Notes: generated by a model not told the origin, from the sequence alone. A DNA stretch of 64,000 nt from Halopseudomonas sabulinigri (GCA_011053055.1 DRHT01000051.1:62001-126000), one strand, 5' to 3'; shown: positions 29,647 through 40,235, counted from the first letter of the stretch. Numbers and translations: made by a program.

Positions 29647-32600
29647 ATGCCTGTTGAAACCACCCTGTTGTCACCCCCGCTCGCCAAAGCCCCTGGAGCG
29701 AAGATGCACTGGGCTGGATTGCACGGTGCCGCACGCGCACTGGCGATCGCCGAGGCAGCGTCTCAGCATCAAGGGCTCAGCCTGGTCATTACCACTGACA
29801 CTTCAGCTGGCGACAGCCTGGAGCAGGAGCTGCGCTTCTTTTCGCCTGAGCTGCCGGTACTCAGCTTCCCCGATTGGGAAACCCTGCCCTATGATCGCTT
29901 TTCGCCACACCAGGACATAGTCTCGCAACGCCTGCGAACCCTATTTCAGCTACCGCAGGTCAGCCAGGGCATCTTGGTCGTGCCAATGACCACGCTGTTG
30001 CATCGCCTACCACCACGCAGCTTTCTTGGCGGCTCGGTACTCATGCTGGAGCTGGGCCAACGGCTGGATATTGAGCGGATGCGACTAGATCTGGACTCTG
30101 CCGGCTACCGCTACGTCGACACTGTATATGAGCATGGCGACTACGCCGTGCGCGGCGCGCTATTAGACCTTTTCCCGATGGGCAGCAAACTACCCTATCG
30201 CATTGATCTGTTTGACGAAGAAATCGAAACCCTACGTACCTTCGATCCGGAAAGCCAACGTTCAATCGACAAGGTAGAGCGCATTCACCTGCTGCCCGCC
30301 AAAGAGTTCCCGCTCGACAAATCCGCACTCACCGGCTTTCGCGCCCGCTACCGTGAACGCTTCGAAGTGGATCATCGGCGCTGTCCTTTATATATGGATC
30401 TCACCGAAGGATTGGTGCCGCCCGGCATCGAATATTATCTGCCGTTGTTCTTCGATGAGTTAGGTAGCCTGTTCGATTATTTACCCGAAAATACGCGTGT
30501 GTTCACCCTGCCAGGCATCGAAGCCAGCGCGGAACATTTCTGGCTCGACGTGCGCAGCCGGCATACTGAGCAAGGCGTAGATCCGACCCGCCCGCTGCTA
30601 CCGCCTGGTGAGTTATTTTTACCAGTAGAAGAATGCTTTGCCCGTATCAAGAGCTTTGCGCGCACAATTTGCCATCAGACAGAACTGCCAGACAGCGGAC
30701 AAGCTGAAGACCTCGGCTGCCTGCCACCGCCCGAGCTGCCCATCGACAACAAGCTCGACAATCCTTTGCAGGCGTTGCAGAGCTTTTTGCAATCGCATAA
30801 AGGACGCACGCTGTTCGTCGCCGAAACCGCCGGCCGACGCGAGGCCTTGATCGAGTTATTGGCGCGCATTGATCAGCGCCCACAACAAGTCGACAGCTGG
30901 CTCGACTTTGTCACCTCAAACCATCCGCTAGCCTTGGCGATAGCCCCGTTGGACCAAGGATTGCTGACCCGTTCTCCAGCCGTTGCCGTCATCGCCGAAA
31001 GCCAGCTATTCGGGCAGCGCGTTATGCAACGCCGCCGCCGCGGCAAAGCCACGGATATGGGCGACGCCATTATCCGTAATCTCACCGAACTCCGCGAAGG
31101 TGCACCGGTTGTGCACATTGACCATGGTGTCGGCCGCTATCTGGGCTTAACCAACCTGACTGTCGAAGATCAGGAAACGGAGTTTTTGGTACTGGCCTAC
31201 GCCGAGGAAGCCAAGCTTTACGTACCCGTAGCCAATCTACATCTGATCGCTCGCTACTCCGGCTCCGAGGATGAAAACGCACCCTTGCACCGTTTGGGCT
31301 CGGAGCAGTGGCAAAAGGCCAAACGCAAGGCCGCTGAAAAAGTTCGTGACGTCGCCGCCGAACTGCTCGACGTGTACGCCCGCCGCGCCGCCCGCGAAGG
31401 TTTCACGTTCAGCGCACCAGAGCGTGATTATCAGAGCTTTGCGGACGACTTCCCGTTCGAAGAAACGGCCGACCAGGAAGCGGCCATTGATGCAGTGCTG
31501 CAGGATATGACTAACCCACAGCCAATGGACCGACTGGTGTGCGGTGACGTTGGCTTCGGCAAAACCGAAGTTGCCATGCGGGCAGCATTCCTCGCCGTGC
31601 ACAGCGGCAAACAAGTTGCTGTTCTGGTTCCCACTACCCTATTGGCGCAGCAGCACTACAACAGCTTCAAGGACCGCTTTGCCAACTGGCCGGTCAAAGT
31701 CGAGGTCATGTCGCGTTTTAACTCCACCAAGGAAATCAAAGCCGCGGTTGGCGAGCTGGCCGAAGGCAAGGTGGATATCATGATCGGCACCCACAAGCTG
31801 CTGCAGCAAGACGTCAAATTTCGCGACTTGGGCTTGGTGGTCATCGATGAAGAGCACCGCTTTGGCGTGCGCCAGAAAGAACAGCTGAAAACCCTGCGCA
31901 GCGAAGTGGATATATTGACGCTCACCGCGACGCCGATCCCGCGCACCTTGAACATGTCCTTCTCCGGCATGCGGGATTTATCGATCATCGCCACTCCGCC
32001 GGCACGCCGCCTGTCGGTCAAGACCTTTGTCATGACCCAGCAGAAGCCGGTGCTCAAAGAGGCGATACTGCGCGAGCTGCTACGTGGCGGTCAGGTTTAC
32101 TATCTGCACAATGAAGTACAGACCATAGAGAAGTGCGCCGCCGACCTGGCGGAGCTGGTCCCTGAAGCCCGTATCGCCGTCAGTCATGGTCAGATGCCGG
32201 AACGGGCGCTAGAACAGGTGATGCGTGACTTTTATCACCGTCGCTTCAATATTCTGGTTACCACCACCATCATTGAAACTGGTATCGACGTGCCTAGCGC
32301 CAATACCATCATCATCGAGCGCGCGGATAAATTCGGGCTGGCCCAACTGCACCAGCTACGCGGCCGCGTTGGACGTAGCCACCATCAGGCTTACGCTTAC
32401 CTGCTGACACCCGACGGCAAGAAAGTGACTCGAGACGCCGAGAAGCGCCTGGAAGCTATTGCAGCCGCACAAGATCTTGGCGCTGGTTTCACACTGGCGA
32501 CCCACGATCTCGAGATTCGCGGCGCCGGCGAGCTGCTGGGCGATGGGCAAAGCGGGCAGATTCAAGCCGTTGGTTTCACGCTGTATATGGAAATGCTCGA

Positions 32601-33138
32601 ACGCGCAGTAAAAGCCATCAAGCAAGGCAAGCAGCCTGACCTTGATCAACCATTGGGTGGTGGTCCTGAGATTAACCTGCGGCTAGCTGCGCTGATCCCT
32701 GACGATTACTTACCGGATGTGCACGCCCGACTGATCCTGTACAAGCGTATTGCCAACGCCAATGACGATGAAACGCTGAAAGACTTGCAGGTTGAAATGA
32801 TCGATCGCTTCGGCCTGCTGCCGGAACAGGTCAAGACATTGTTCCGTGTCACGGCCCTCAAATTGCGCTGCGAACCGCTGGGCATTACCAAGATAGATGT
32901 CGGCGCAGAGCACGGGCGCTTTGAGTTCGGCGCACAAACCAATATCGACCCCATGGTATTGGTGCGCATGATTCAGGATAATCCCCAGCGTTATCGCCTT
33001 GAAGGCGCTACGATATTCCGCTTCAATGCCCCCATGGGCGGCGTAGAACTGCGCCTCAATACTGTAGAAGCATTACTCGACCGACTGGCGCAAGCGCCAC
33101 AGGACACTCCCGTAAAAGGCAAAGGAAAACGCCCATGA
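29647..33138 (+). CDS. mfd: Transcription-repair coupling factor Mfd
   Basis: DNA translocase that removes stalled RNA polymerase and recruits UvrA; 1163 residues. A UvrB-like N-terminal region (residues 1-330, with LPYDRFSPH) is followed by the RNA-polymerase-interacting domain near 480-560 (VVHIDHGVGRYLG). RecG-type helicase domains follow: Walker A GDVGFGKTEVAMRAAF near 632 and DEEH near 731. The C-terminal TRCF domain includes NLRLAALIPDDYL. Full length for the family. Its last codon overlaps the start of csiV (ATGA). Confidence 0.97.
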   Translation: MPVETTLLSPPLAKAPGAKMHWAGLHGAARALAIAEAASQHQGLSLVITTDTSAGDSLEQELRFFSPELPVLSFPDWETLPYDRFSPHQDIVSQRLRTLFQLPQVSQGILVVPMTTLLHRLPPRSFLGGSVLMLELGQRLDIERMRLDLDSAGYRYVDTVYEHGDYAVRGALLDLFPMGSKLPYRIDLFDEEIETLRTFDPESQRSIDKVERIHLLPAKEFPLDKSALTGFRARYRERFEVDHRRCPLYMDLTEGLVPPGIEYYLPLFFDELGSLFDYLPENTRVFTLPGIEASAEHFWLDVRSRHTEQGVDPTRPLLPPGELFLPVEECFARIKSFARTICHQTELPDSGQAEDLGCLPPPELPIDNKLDNPLQALQSFLQSHKGRTLFVAETAGRREALIELLARIDQRPQQVDSWLDFVTSNHPLALAIAPLDQGLLTRSPAVAVIAESQLFGQRVMQRRRRGKATDMGDAIIRNLTELREGAPVVHIDHGVGRYLGLTNLTVEDQETEFLVLAYAEEAKLYVPVANLHLIARYSGSEDENAPLHRLGSEQWQKAKRKAAEKVRDVAAELLDVYARRAAREGFTFSAPERDYQSFADDFPFEETADQEAAIDAVLQDMTNPQPMDRLVCGDVGFGKTEVAMRAAFLAVHSGKQVAVLVPTTLLAQQHYNSFKDRFANWPVKVEVMSRFNSTKEIKAAVGELAEGKVDIMIGTHKLLQQDVKFRDLGLVVIDEEHRFGVRQKEQLKTLRSEVDILTLTATPIPRTLNMSFSGMRDLSIIATPPARRLSVKTFVMTQQKPVLKEAILRELLRGGQVYYLHNEVQTIEKCAADLAELVPEARIAVSHGQMPERALEQVMRDFYHRRFNILVTTTIIETGIDVPSANTIIIERADKFGLAQLHQLRGRVGRSHHQAYAYLLTPDGKKVTRDAEKRLEAIAAAQDLGAGFTLATHDLEIRGAGELLGDGQSGQIQAVGFTLYMEMLERAVKAIKQGKQPDLDQPLGGGPEINLRLAALIPDDYLPDVHARLILYKRIANANDDETLKDLQVEMIDRFGLLPEQVKTLFRVTALKLRCEPLGITKIDVGAEHGRFEFGAQTNIDPMVLVRMIQDNPQRYRLEGATIFRFNAPMGGVELRLNTVEALLDRLAQAPQDTPVKGKGKRP

Positions 33139-33701
33139 AGCATTTGTGCAAAAAGCTCGGCCTGGTACTGCTGGCCTCACTCGCAAGCACTCTGGCACTA
33201 GCGCAGTCAGCCGATGAGTATTTGGTAGAAGTGGTATTTTTTGGTCAGCCATCAGCGCCTATTGTAGCCGGCACACCACCCGATCTGGATTGGGCCAACA
33301 ACGCCATCAAGCTTGATGAGACTACACGCAGCGACGTGCGCGCCATTGATCCAACCCGCTTCCAGCTGGACCAGGATGCGCGCAAGCTTGAGCAAAAGGG
33401 TTACCAGATCTATCTGCATCAAGCCTGGTCACAGCCGCTGGATAACAATTTGGACGTAGCCCTGAGCAAGGGACAAGCCGATAACGGCATTTTCCCCGTT
33501 CAAGGCCTGGTCAACCTGAGCCAAGATAAACTGATGGAGATCGCCGTGTCGTTCTGGCGTAACCGTAGTGCCAGCGAAGTACAAATGAGTGGCGCATCAA
33601 TAGTGTCGGAAAACCTGCATCAACGGCGCGCGCTGCGTTTGAACGAAACCCATTACCTGGATCATCAGAGTCTCGGGATGTTGGTACGCGTCAGCCGCTG
33701 A
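33135..33701 (+). CDS. csiV: CsiV-family peptidoglycan-associated periplasmic protein
   Basis: A 188-residue protein with a Sec signal peptide (cleavage near LALAQ-SADE). YLVEVVFFGQ, the central GYQIYLHQAWSQPL and the end RALRLNETHYLDHQSLGMLVRV (in parts) fit the CsiV family. In Vibrio CsiV is a periplasmic peptidoglycan-binding partner needed for growth with D-amino acids. It is coupled to mfd by an ATGA overlap, a long-standing Pseudomonas neighbour pair. Family likely, function inferred. Confidence 0.8.
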   Translation: MKHLCKKLGLVLLASLASTLALAQSADEYLVEVVFFGQPSAPIVAGTPPDLDWANNAIKLDETTRSDVRAIDPTRFQLDQDARKLEQKGYQIYLHQAWSQPLDNNLDVALSKGQADNGIFPVQGLVNLSQDKLMEIAVSFWRNRSASEVQMSGASIVSENLHQRRALRLNETHYLDHQSLGMLVRVSR

Positions 33702-33716
33702 ACTGTCGGTACTGGC

Positions 33717-33741
33717 GGCCAGCACGGGAAAGGTGTTGGCC
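33717..33741. terminator. Hairpin between convergent csiV and mtnP
   Basis: A 9-bp stem with one G-T pair (33717-33725 with 33733-33741, 7-nt loop). No T-run follows on either strand, so it may act as mRNA 3'-end protection rather than as an intrinsic terminator. Confidence 0.45.
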
Positions 33742-33750
33742 CCACCAGCG

Positions 33751-35647
<1,897 letters not shown>

Positions 35648-35651
<4 letters not shown>

Positions 35652-36652
35652 ACCAGGCCCAACTCTCTGAGTAATGAGTAATGCACGCCCCAATCAGAGC
35701 TTGCTTTGTAATCGATAGATACCGTGCGCCGCGCCAGCATGCGCGCTATGTTAGCCGGCGCCTGCAGACCCAACTGCTGCGCATGCACAAGGCCCTCTTC
35801 TGCAGCGGCTCGATCATTGCAAATTAACAGCATGTCGCAGCCGGCGGCGACGGCAGCGTCGATACGCTCAGGAATACCCCCTACGGCATGCGCGCCGGCC
35901 ATAGTCAGGTCATCGCTGAATATGACGCCGGTGAAGCCCAGCTCCTCGCGCAGAATAGTCTGCAGCCAGTAACGAGAAAACCCGGCCGGTAATGAATCAA
36001 CCTGCGAATACACCACGTGCGCCGGCATGATGCCCCCCAACTGGTTGGCGAGCAGCGCAAAGGGCTTGAGATCGAGCTCACGAATCTGCGCTTCGCTGCG
36101 CTCGTCTACCGGGAGCGCAAAATGCGAGTCCGCTTCAGCCCAGCCGTGGCCCGGGAAGTGTTTTCCGGTAGCCGCCATACCCGCCTGATTCAGACCGTCG
36201 ATATAAGCGCTGGCGAGAAAACTGACTTGCTCCGGATTGGCACCCAGAGAACGGTTGCCAATGACTTTGCTGCGTCCATGCTCCAAATCCAATACCGGCG
36301 CAAAACTGATATCAATACCGCAGGCCAACATCTCAGTCGCCATCAACCAAGCTGCGGCACGCGCAGCGGCCGCAGCCTGATCACCGCCCTTTTTTGCGAT
36401 ATCTGCCAACGCGGGCAAACGATGCACCCCTCGGCGCAGGCGCTGCACACGCCCTCCCTCTTGGTCGATAGCGATCAGCATATCGGGGCGAATAGCTCGA
36501 ATGGAGGTCACTAATTCACGCACTTGTGCGGGGGACTCCGTATTACGAGCGAACAGAATCATGCCACCCACTTCGGGCTGGCGCAGCAGCTGCCGATCTT
36601 CGGACTCCAGCCATAGGCCGGGTAGATCCAGCATCAACGAACCTTGTTTCAA
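35648..36652 (-). CDS. nagZ: Beta-N-acetylhexosaminidase NagZ
   Basis: Cytoplasmic glycosidase of peptidoglycan recycling; removes GlcNAc from anhydro-muropeptides and so produces AmpR effectors. The glycoside hydrolase 3 fold shows GGMILFARN, DQEGGRVQR, KHFPGHG with the catalytic His-containing loop, and FSDDLTMAG with the nucleophile Asp. The TTG at 36652 is the start: AGGAG stands exactly 8 nt upstream and the product (334 residues, MKQGSLMLDL) matches family N-termini. The longer frame would translate the ribosome site itself. It heads nagZ-mscS-mtnP. Confidence 0.94.
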
Positions 36653-36689
36653 GCAACTATCTCCTGACAAAAGGACACGCAGCGCCTGT

Positions 36690-37178
36690 TTAGGCGGCGT
36701 CTATCTGAACAGTACAACCGACCGGCGTACTATCGAACAGTTCCAGTATGTCTGCATTGCGCAGGCGAATGCAGCCGTGGGACAAAGGTTCGCCCATCGG
36801 CTGGTCATCGCCAGTGCCGTGCAGATAAATGTAGCGACGCTGTGAGTCAACCTGTCCGCCGCGATTAAAGCCCGGCGAATTGCCACACAGCCATAGAATG
36901 CGAGTCAGTATCCAATCGCGCTCTGGGTGGGTTGCAGCCAGCGAGGGCGTCCATACCTCACCCGTCGGGCGCCGGCCAATATATACCGAGCCCAAAGGTT
37001 GCCCATCACCAATACGCGCACGCACGCGGTGCTCACCGCGCGGCGTGCAACCAGAACCCGAGCGCTCGCCCAGACCGTTCAGTGCTGTTGAAATAGGAAA
37101 GCGACACACAACACTCCCGCCGCAAAACCCGGTGAGCTGCTGCGCTGCAATAGATATGTGAATATGATCCAACTGCAT
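36690..37178 (-). CDS. YkuD-fold L,D-transpeptidase-like protein without signal peptide
   Basis: A 162-residue protein made almost only of a YkuD domain. The catalytic motif is HGTGDDQPMGEPLSHGCIRL with His and Cys. From the ATG at 37178 (CGGAG 6 nt upstream) the product starts MQLDHIHISIAAQQL, with no signal peptide or membrane helix. The longer frame to 37220 adds none either. It therefore looks cytoplasmic, where L,D-cross-linking has no substrate. Cytoplasmic YkuD proteins such as Acinetobacter ElsL act as L,D-carboxypeptidases in peptidoglycan recycling. Lying next to nagZ, this gene may do the same. That role is inference. Confidence 0.82.
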   Translation of the reverse strand: MQLDHIHISIAAQQLTGFCGGSVVCRFPISTALNGLGERSGSGCTPRGEHRVRARIGDGQPLGSVYIGRRPTGEVWTPSLAATHPERDWILTRILWLCGNSPGFNRGGQVDSQRRYIYLHGTGDDQPMGEPLSHGCIRLRNADILELFDSTPVGCTVQIDAA

Positions 37179-37267
37179 GGTCGTCTCCGTTACCAACGCA
37201 TACGATAACGGATCAGCCACGTATAGGTAAGGGCGAGGAAGCTAAACTATGCCAGCGCTAGGCGCCG

Positions 37268-37951
37268 CTAAGATGAGGCTACTTCGGCAGCTGCTGCCGC
37301 GACCGGCTTAACCGGCAGGCTATCGGCGCGCATGCCAGCTGCAAGAAATGGCACCATCAGGCGTAGCACTTCATCAACCGCGCGATGTTCCGCGAACTCA
37401 GCCTCAGCAATGGCGCGCAACGCTTTCATGCTGGACATGGTAAAGGCTGCACTACCCAACATGAAATGCACTCGCCAAAACAACTCCGCTGGCGGGATGC
37501 TCGGTACGGCGCTAACCACCAGCGCCATGTAGCGCTGAAACACCTTGCCATACACTTCGGCGAGGTACTTACGCAGATGCCCCTGACTCTGACTAAATGC
37601 CAAGCCCAGTAAGCGCATAAAGGTAGAAAGATCATTACCACTACGCGGCTTAACCGTCAGGGCCTGATCGACCAGCATCTCAAGCAAACCTTCCAAGCTC
37701 AGCTGACGCAGGTCTCCGCGTTGCTCATGCTGGTCCAACTCGCGCTCGAGGCTGCTAACGAAAGGATCGAGAAAACGCACGAAGACAGCTTGAATCAGCG
37801 ATTTTTTTGAACCGAAGTGATAATTCACTGCCGCCAGGTTCACACCGGCTTTACTGGTGATCAAGCGCAGTGAAGTTTCAGCAAAGCCTTTTTCTGCAAA
37901 CAGCTGCTCTGCTGCATCCAATATGCGTTTAACGGTATCAGACTGCGCCAT
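37268..37951 (-). CDS. psrA: TetR-family fatty-acid-responsive regulator PsrA
   Basis: Transcription factor of 227 residues. In P. aeruginosa PsrA represses itself and fatty-acid oxidation genes and activates rpoS; long-chain fatty acids release it. The helix-turn-helix (TSLRLITSKAGVNLAAVNYHFGSKK in parts) covers residues 20-50. The ATG at 37951 (MAQSDTVKRIL) has GGGAG 6 nt upstream and matches the known PsrA start; the longer frame from 37984 begins inside the operator. Two tandem PsrA sites lie just upstream. Confidence 0.93.
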   Translation of the reverse strand: MAQSDTVKRILDAAEQLFAEKGFAETSLRLITSKAGVNLAAVNYHFGSKKSLIQAVFVRFLDPFVSSLERELDQHEQRGDLRQLSLEGLLEMLVDQALTVKPRSGNDLSTFMRLLGLAFSQSQGHLRKYLAEVYGKVFQRYMALVVSAVPSIPPAELFWRVHFMLGSAAFTMSSMKALRAIAEAEFAEHRAVDEVLRLMVPFLAAGMRADSLPVKPVAAAAAEVASS

Positions 37952-37968
37952 GCGGGGCTCCCAAGGTA

Positions 37969-37982
37969 CAAACATTTGTTTC
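37969..37982. promoter_or_regulatory. PsrA operator 1
   Basis: CAAACATTTGTTTC fits the PsrA consensus (C/G)AAAC-N2-4-GTTT(G/C) with N4. It lies between the psrA -10 and the start codon. Confidence 0.75.
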
Positions 37983-37995
37983 AAACATACGTTTA
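37982..37995. promoter_or_regulatory. PsrA operator 2, over the psrA -10
   Basis: CAAACATACGTTTA matches the PsrA consensus except for the last base. It adjoins operator 1 at base 37982 and covers the predicted -10. Confidence 0.65.
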
Positions 37996-38013
37996 AAACA
38001 AATCAACTGTCAA
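37984..38013 (-). promoter_or_regulatory. psrA promoter
   Basis: On the minus strand a perfect TTGACA (38013-38008) is followed after 17-18 bp by GTATGT/TATGTT (about 37990-37984). Operator 2 covers the -10, so PsrA binding should block RNA polymerase. Confidence 0.6.
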
Positions 38014-38090
38014 CCCTGTATAAAGCTACTGAACTGTCGCACTAATTATTCCCCGCGCCAAGCGCGACAGCGTGTTTACAAAATCAGCGC

Positions 38091-38118
38091 TTGCCCAAGC
38101 AGAACAACTGTATATAAT
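38091..38118 (+). promoter_or_regulatory. lexA promoter
   Basis: TTGCCC (38091-38096), 16-bp spacer, perfect TATAAT (38113-38118). The -10 lies inside the first LexA box. Confidence 0.75.
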
Positions 38119-38123
38119 CACAG
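38108..38123. promoter_or_regulatory. LexA box 1
   Basis: CTGTATATAATCACAG, an exact CTG-N10-CAG SOS box with an AT-rich centre, covering the lexA -10. Confidence 0.9.
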
Positions 38124-38126
38124 CTA

Positions 38127-38142
38127 CTGGATAAAAAAACAG
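38127..38142. promoter_or_regulatory. LexA box 2
   Basis: CTGGATAAAAAAACAG, also CTG-N10-CAG, three bases after box 1 and touching the AGG that serves as Shine-Dalgarno of lexA. The centre is less symmetric, so binding may be weaker. Confidence 0.75.
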
Positions 38143-38152
38143 GCTCAACTCC

Positions 38153-38761
38153 ATGCAGAAGCTTACCGCACGACAACAGCAGGTACTGGCCTTCATCAAG
38201 GAATACATGGATGGCAATGGCTACCCACCTACCCGCGTAGACATCGCTAAAACCCTGGGCTTCAAATCACCCAACGCCGCTGAAGACCATTTACGCGCTT
38301 TGGCCCGCAAGGGTGCAATTGAGATGATCCCTGGCGCGTCTCGCGGTATTCGCTTGCCGGAATCCGAGACCGAGGCCAGTGACGACCGCTTGCCCGTGAT
38401 CGGCCGAGTTGCCGCTGGTGCTCCCCTGCTGGCTCTGGAAAATATCGAAGACCATTGCCACATCGATCCTAGCTTCTTCCATCCTCGCGCCGATTATTTG
38501 CTGCGCGTACAGGGCGAAAGCATGAAGGGCATTGGCATCATGGATGGAGACCTGCTGGCCGTTCACCGTACCAGCGAGGCACGCAATGGCCAGGTAGTGG
38601 TAGCGCGCATCGGCGATGAAGTCACCGTCAAACGCTTCCAGAAGCAAGGCCGCAAAGTGTCCTTGATTGCAGAGAACCCCGAATTTCAGCCGATTGAAAT
38701 CAATCTGGCAGAACAGGAACTTACCATTGAAGGTTTGAGCGTCGGTGTAATCCGCCGCTGA
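38153..38761 (+). CDS. lexA: LexA repressor
   Basis: SOS repressor of 202 residues. The N-terminal winged helix ([30 protein letters not shown]) binds the CTG-N10-CAG boxes. Self-cleavage should occur at Ala88-Gly89 (GRVAAGAP), with Ser123 (GESMKG) and Lys160 (VTVKRF) as the dyad. Two boxes precede it, so it is autoregulated. sulA follows after 10 bp and has no box of its own. Confidence 0.97.
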   Translation: MQKLTARQQQVLAFIKEYMDGNGYPPTRVDIAKTLGFKSPNAAEDHLRALARKGAIEMIPGASRGIRLPESETEASDDRLPVIGRVAAGAPLLALENIEDHCHIDPSFFHPRADYLLRVQGESMKGIGIMDGDLLAVHRTSEARNGQVVVARIGDEVTVKRFQKQGRKVSLIAENPEFQPIEINLAEQELTIEGLSVGVIRR

Positions 38762-38771
38762 GGAGCTGAGA

Positions 38772-39278
38772 ATGCAGTACGCCCGCCTTGATCAACAGAC
38801 GCTGACCCAAGCTGACCTGTTTCATAACGCCTTGATGGCATCGCGTATGGAACACAGCCAATTTGCTCGCCCACGTGCCAAGCAGCAAACGCCACTGCCC
38901 TCGCAGGAGGAACAGGAATACGGCTATAGCGAAATCAGCTTACAAGGCGCTGCACGTCAATGTTTACAATGGCTTGCTCCCGTACTGCGCGACCTGAGCA
39001 ATAGCGCTGCCCCTCGCTGGCTTACCCTGATTGATCCGCCAGCCAGCCTGAGCAATCAATGGTTACGCAATGCCGACCTGGATGCGGCGCGCATCATGAT
39101 AGTTCGTTCCAAACCCGGCATGGACCCGACCACACTGTGCTGCGACCTACTTAAGCTCGGCGGTAGCCATACCGTTGTCAGCTGGTTGTGCCCCGATAGC
39201 AGCAGCAAGCCACGCCTTGAACGCGCGGCACAAGCCGGGCTCTGCCGCAGTCTCAACATCCGCTTGCAAGCTGCCTGA
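38772..39278 (+). CDS. sulA: SOS cell-division inhibitor SulA
   Basis: A 168-residue protein that blocks FtsZ polymerisation after DNA damage. The C-terminal two thirds fit SulA: YSEISLQGAARQCLQWLAPVL, then WLTLIDPP and the end HTVVSWLCPDSSS. It sits 10 bp after lexA with no separate promoter visible, so it should be induced with lexA. It ends at a strong hairpin terminator. Confidence 0.87.
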   Translation: MQYARLDQQTLTQADLFHNALMASRMEHSQFARPRAKQQTPLPSQEEQEYGYSEISLQGAARQCLQWLAPVLRDLSNSAAPRWLTLIDPPASLSNQWLRNADLDAARIMIVRSKPGMDPTTLCCDLLKLGGSHTVVSWLCPDSSSKPRLERAAQAGLCRSLNIRLQAA

Positions 39279-39301
39279 GCAAAAAGCAGAAAGCAGAAAG
39301 C

Positions 39302-39336
39302 AAAAAAGGCCGCAGGTAACACCTGCGGCCTTTTTT
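39302..39336. terminator. Bidirectional terminator after sulA
   Basis: A 10-bp stem GGCCGCAGGT/ACCTGCGGCC (39308-39317, 39321-39330) with a 3-nt AAC loop, six A before and six T after. It also serves the minus-strand gene ending at 39414. A short AAAGCAG direct repeat lies just left of it. Confidence 0.93.
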
Positions 39337-39413
39337 CTAATTCGTTGCTAGCCAGTTTTTCTTGGCTTTGCCACATTCATCAACACGGTATAGCGCTGCA
39401 AAGCTCTTATCGC

Positions 39414-39656
39414 TTAGTGAAGAACACGATCCTCGGGAATGTGCTCATCTTCGTCCTCGTCTTCTTCCAACTGACCAGCCGCTTGCATACCTGCACTGAT
39501 CATGGCCTTGGCCACTTCAATGTAGTTGCCTTGCAAATAGTCTTTGGCATCTACCGAAAACTCGATAACCAGCAAAGGCTCGCCCTCTTCGTCTGAGCGG
39601 CGCAAAGCCACTTTGCCGTTGGACAGCTCTACGATCTCAAGAAAGGGTGAAGGCAT
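39414..39656 (-). CDS. Small acidic-tailed protein of unknown function
   Basis: An 80-residue soluble protein. FLEIVELSNGKVALRRSDEEGEPLLVIEFS looks like a beta-rich start (quoted in outline only), followed by a helix (YIEVAKAMISAGMQAAGQ) and a very acidic segment EEDEDEDEH. GGAG lies 10 nt before the ATG. It is 64 bp downstream of the previous topA-linked gene on the same strand, a place held by an unknown gene in other Pseudomonas too. No function can be assigned. Confidence 0.72.
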   Translation of the reverse strand: MPSPFLEIVELSNGKVALRRSDEEGEPLLVIEFSVDAKDYLQGNYIEVAKAMISAGMQAAGQLEEDEDEDEHIPEDRVLH

Positions 39657-39720
39657 CTCATCTGGTCTCCTCTAGTGCAGGCGCGCAGTGTATCACAACG
39701 CACCTGCCGCCGCAGCCCCG

Positions 39721-40224
39721 CTACCACTCCAACATACCTTCGCGATAGCTGCGGACTCGCTCAGAAAGCGCTGACCAAGCTTCCTGCGCATCATCCAACG
39801 TCCACTGACCGGACTTAATTGCACTGCTGGCGATCAAGCTGCTCGCAGATGCCGCAGCTACAGGGGCAGGCGGTGCCTGCAACTGCTGCCAGGCTGCCAA
39901 TAGCTTGGCCAACCAAGTGTCGCGGTTGTCGGCCAACTCCGTCAGCTCCGCTAACTCAGGTCCGGGAAAGCGAGCTACTACGGCAGGCGTTAAAGCTGCT
40001 TCGACCTGGCGCAAATCGACTAGCGGCCAGCGATACAGATCCGCAACCTCGTGTACTACCGCAAGCACGCCCCGATACAGATGAAACATGGCGTGCTCTT
40101 GATGGTATTGCACCTGACTCATCGCATCCACAGCATCGGACGCTTGGGCCTGAGCCCAGGAATCAAGTGCTTTACGCGCGAAGAACAAGGCTTGGTTAGT
40201 TCGGGTATAAACTTCGTTAGCCAT
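39721..40224 (-). CDS. Conserved hypothetical protein downstream of topA
   Basis: A 167-residue, mostly helical soluble protein (YTRTNQALFFARKALDSW; YHQEHAMFHLYRGVLAVVHEVADLY), with an Ala-rich stretch near residues 120-132. No catalytic motif is visible. GAGGTGG lies 6 nt upstream of the ATG. It follows topA by 11 bp on the same strand, so the two are cotranscribed. It resembles a Pseudomonas-specific family that I know only by position (possibly DUF6586). Confidence 0.75.
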   Translation of the reverse strand: MANEVYTRTNQALFFARKALDSWAQAQASDAVDAMSQVQYHQEHAMFHLYRGVLAVVHEVADLYRWPLVDLRQVEAALTPAVVARFPGPELAELTELADNRDTWLAKLLAAWQQLQAPPAPVAAASASSLIASSAIKSGQWTLDDAQEAWSALSERVRSYREGMLEW

Positions 40225-40235
40225 GCAGAACCACC

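Noticed and set aside
38016-38031. Third LexA-like box CTGTATAAAGCTACTG
   Set aside because: Ends in CTG instead of CAG, so the dyad is broken.
39279-39300. AAAGCAG direct repeats as a mobile-element end or CRISPR-like array
   Set aside because: Only two to three short imperfect copies with no spacer pattern or associated gene.
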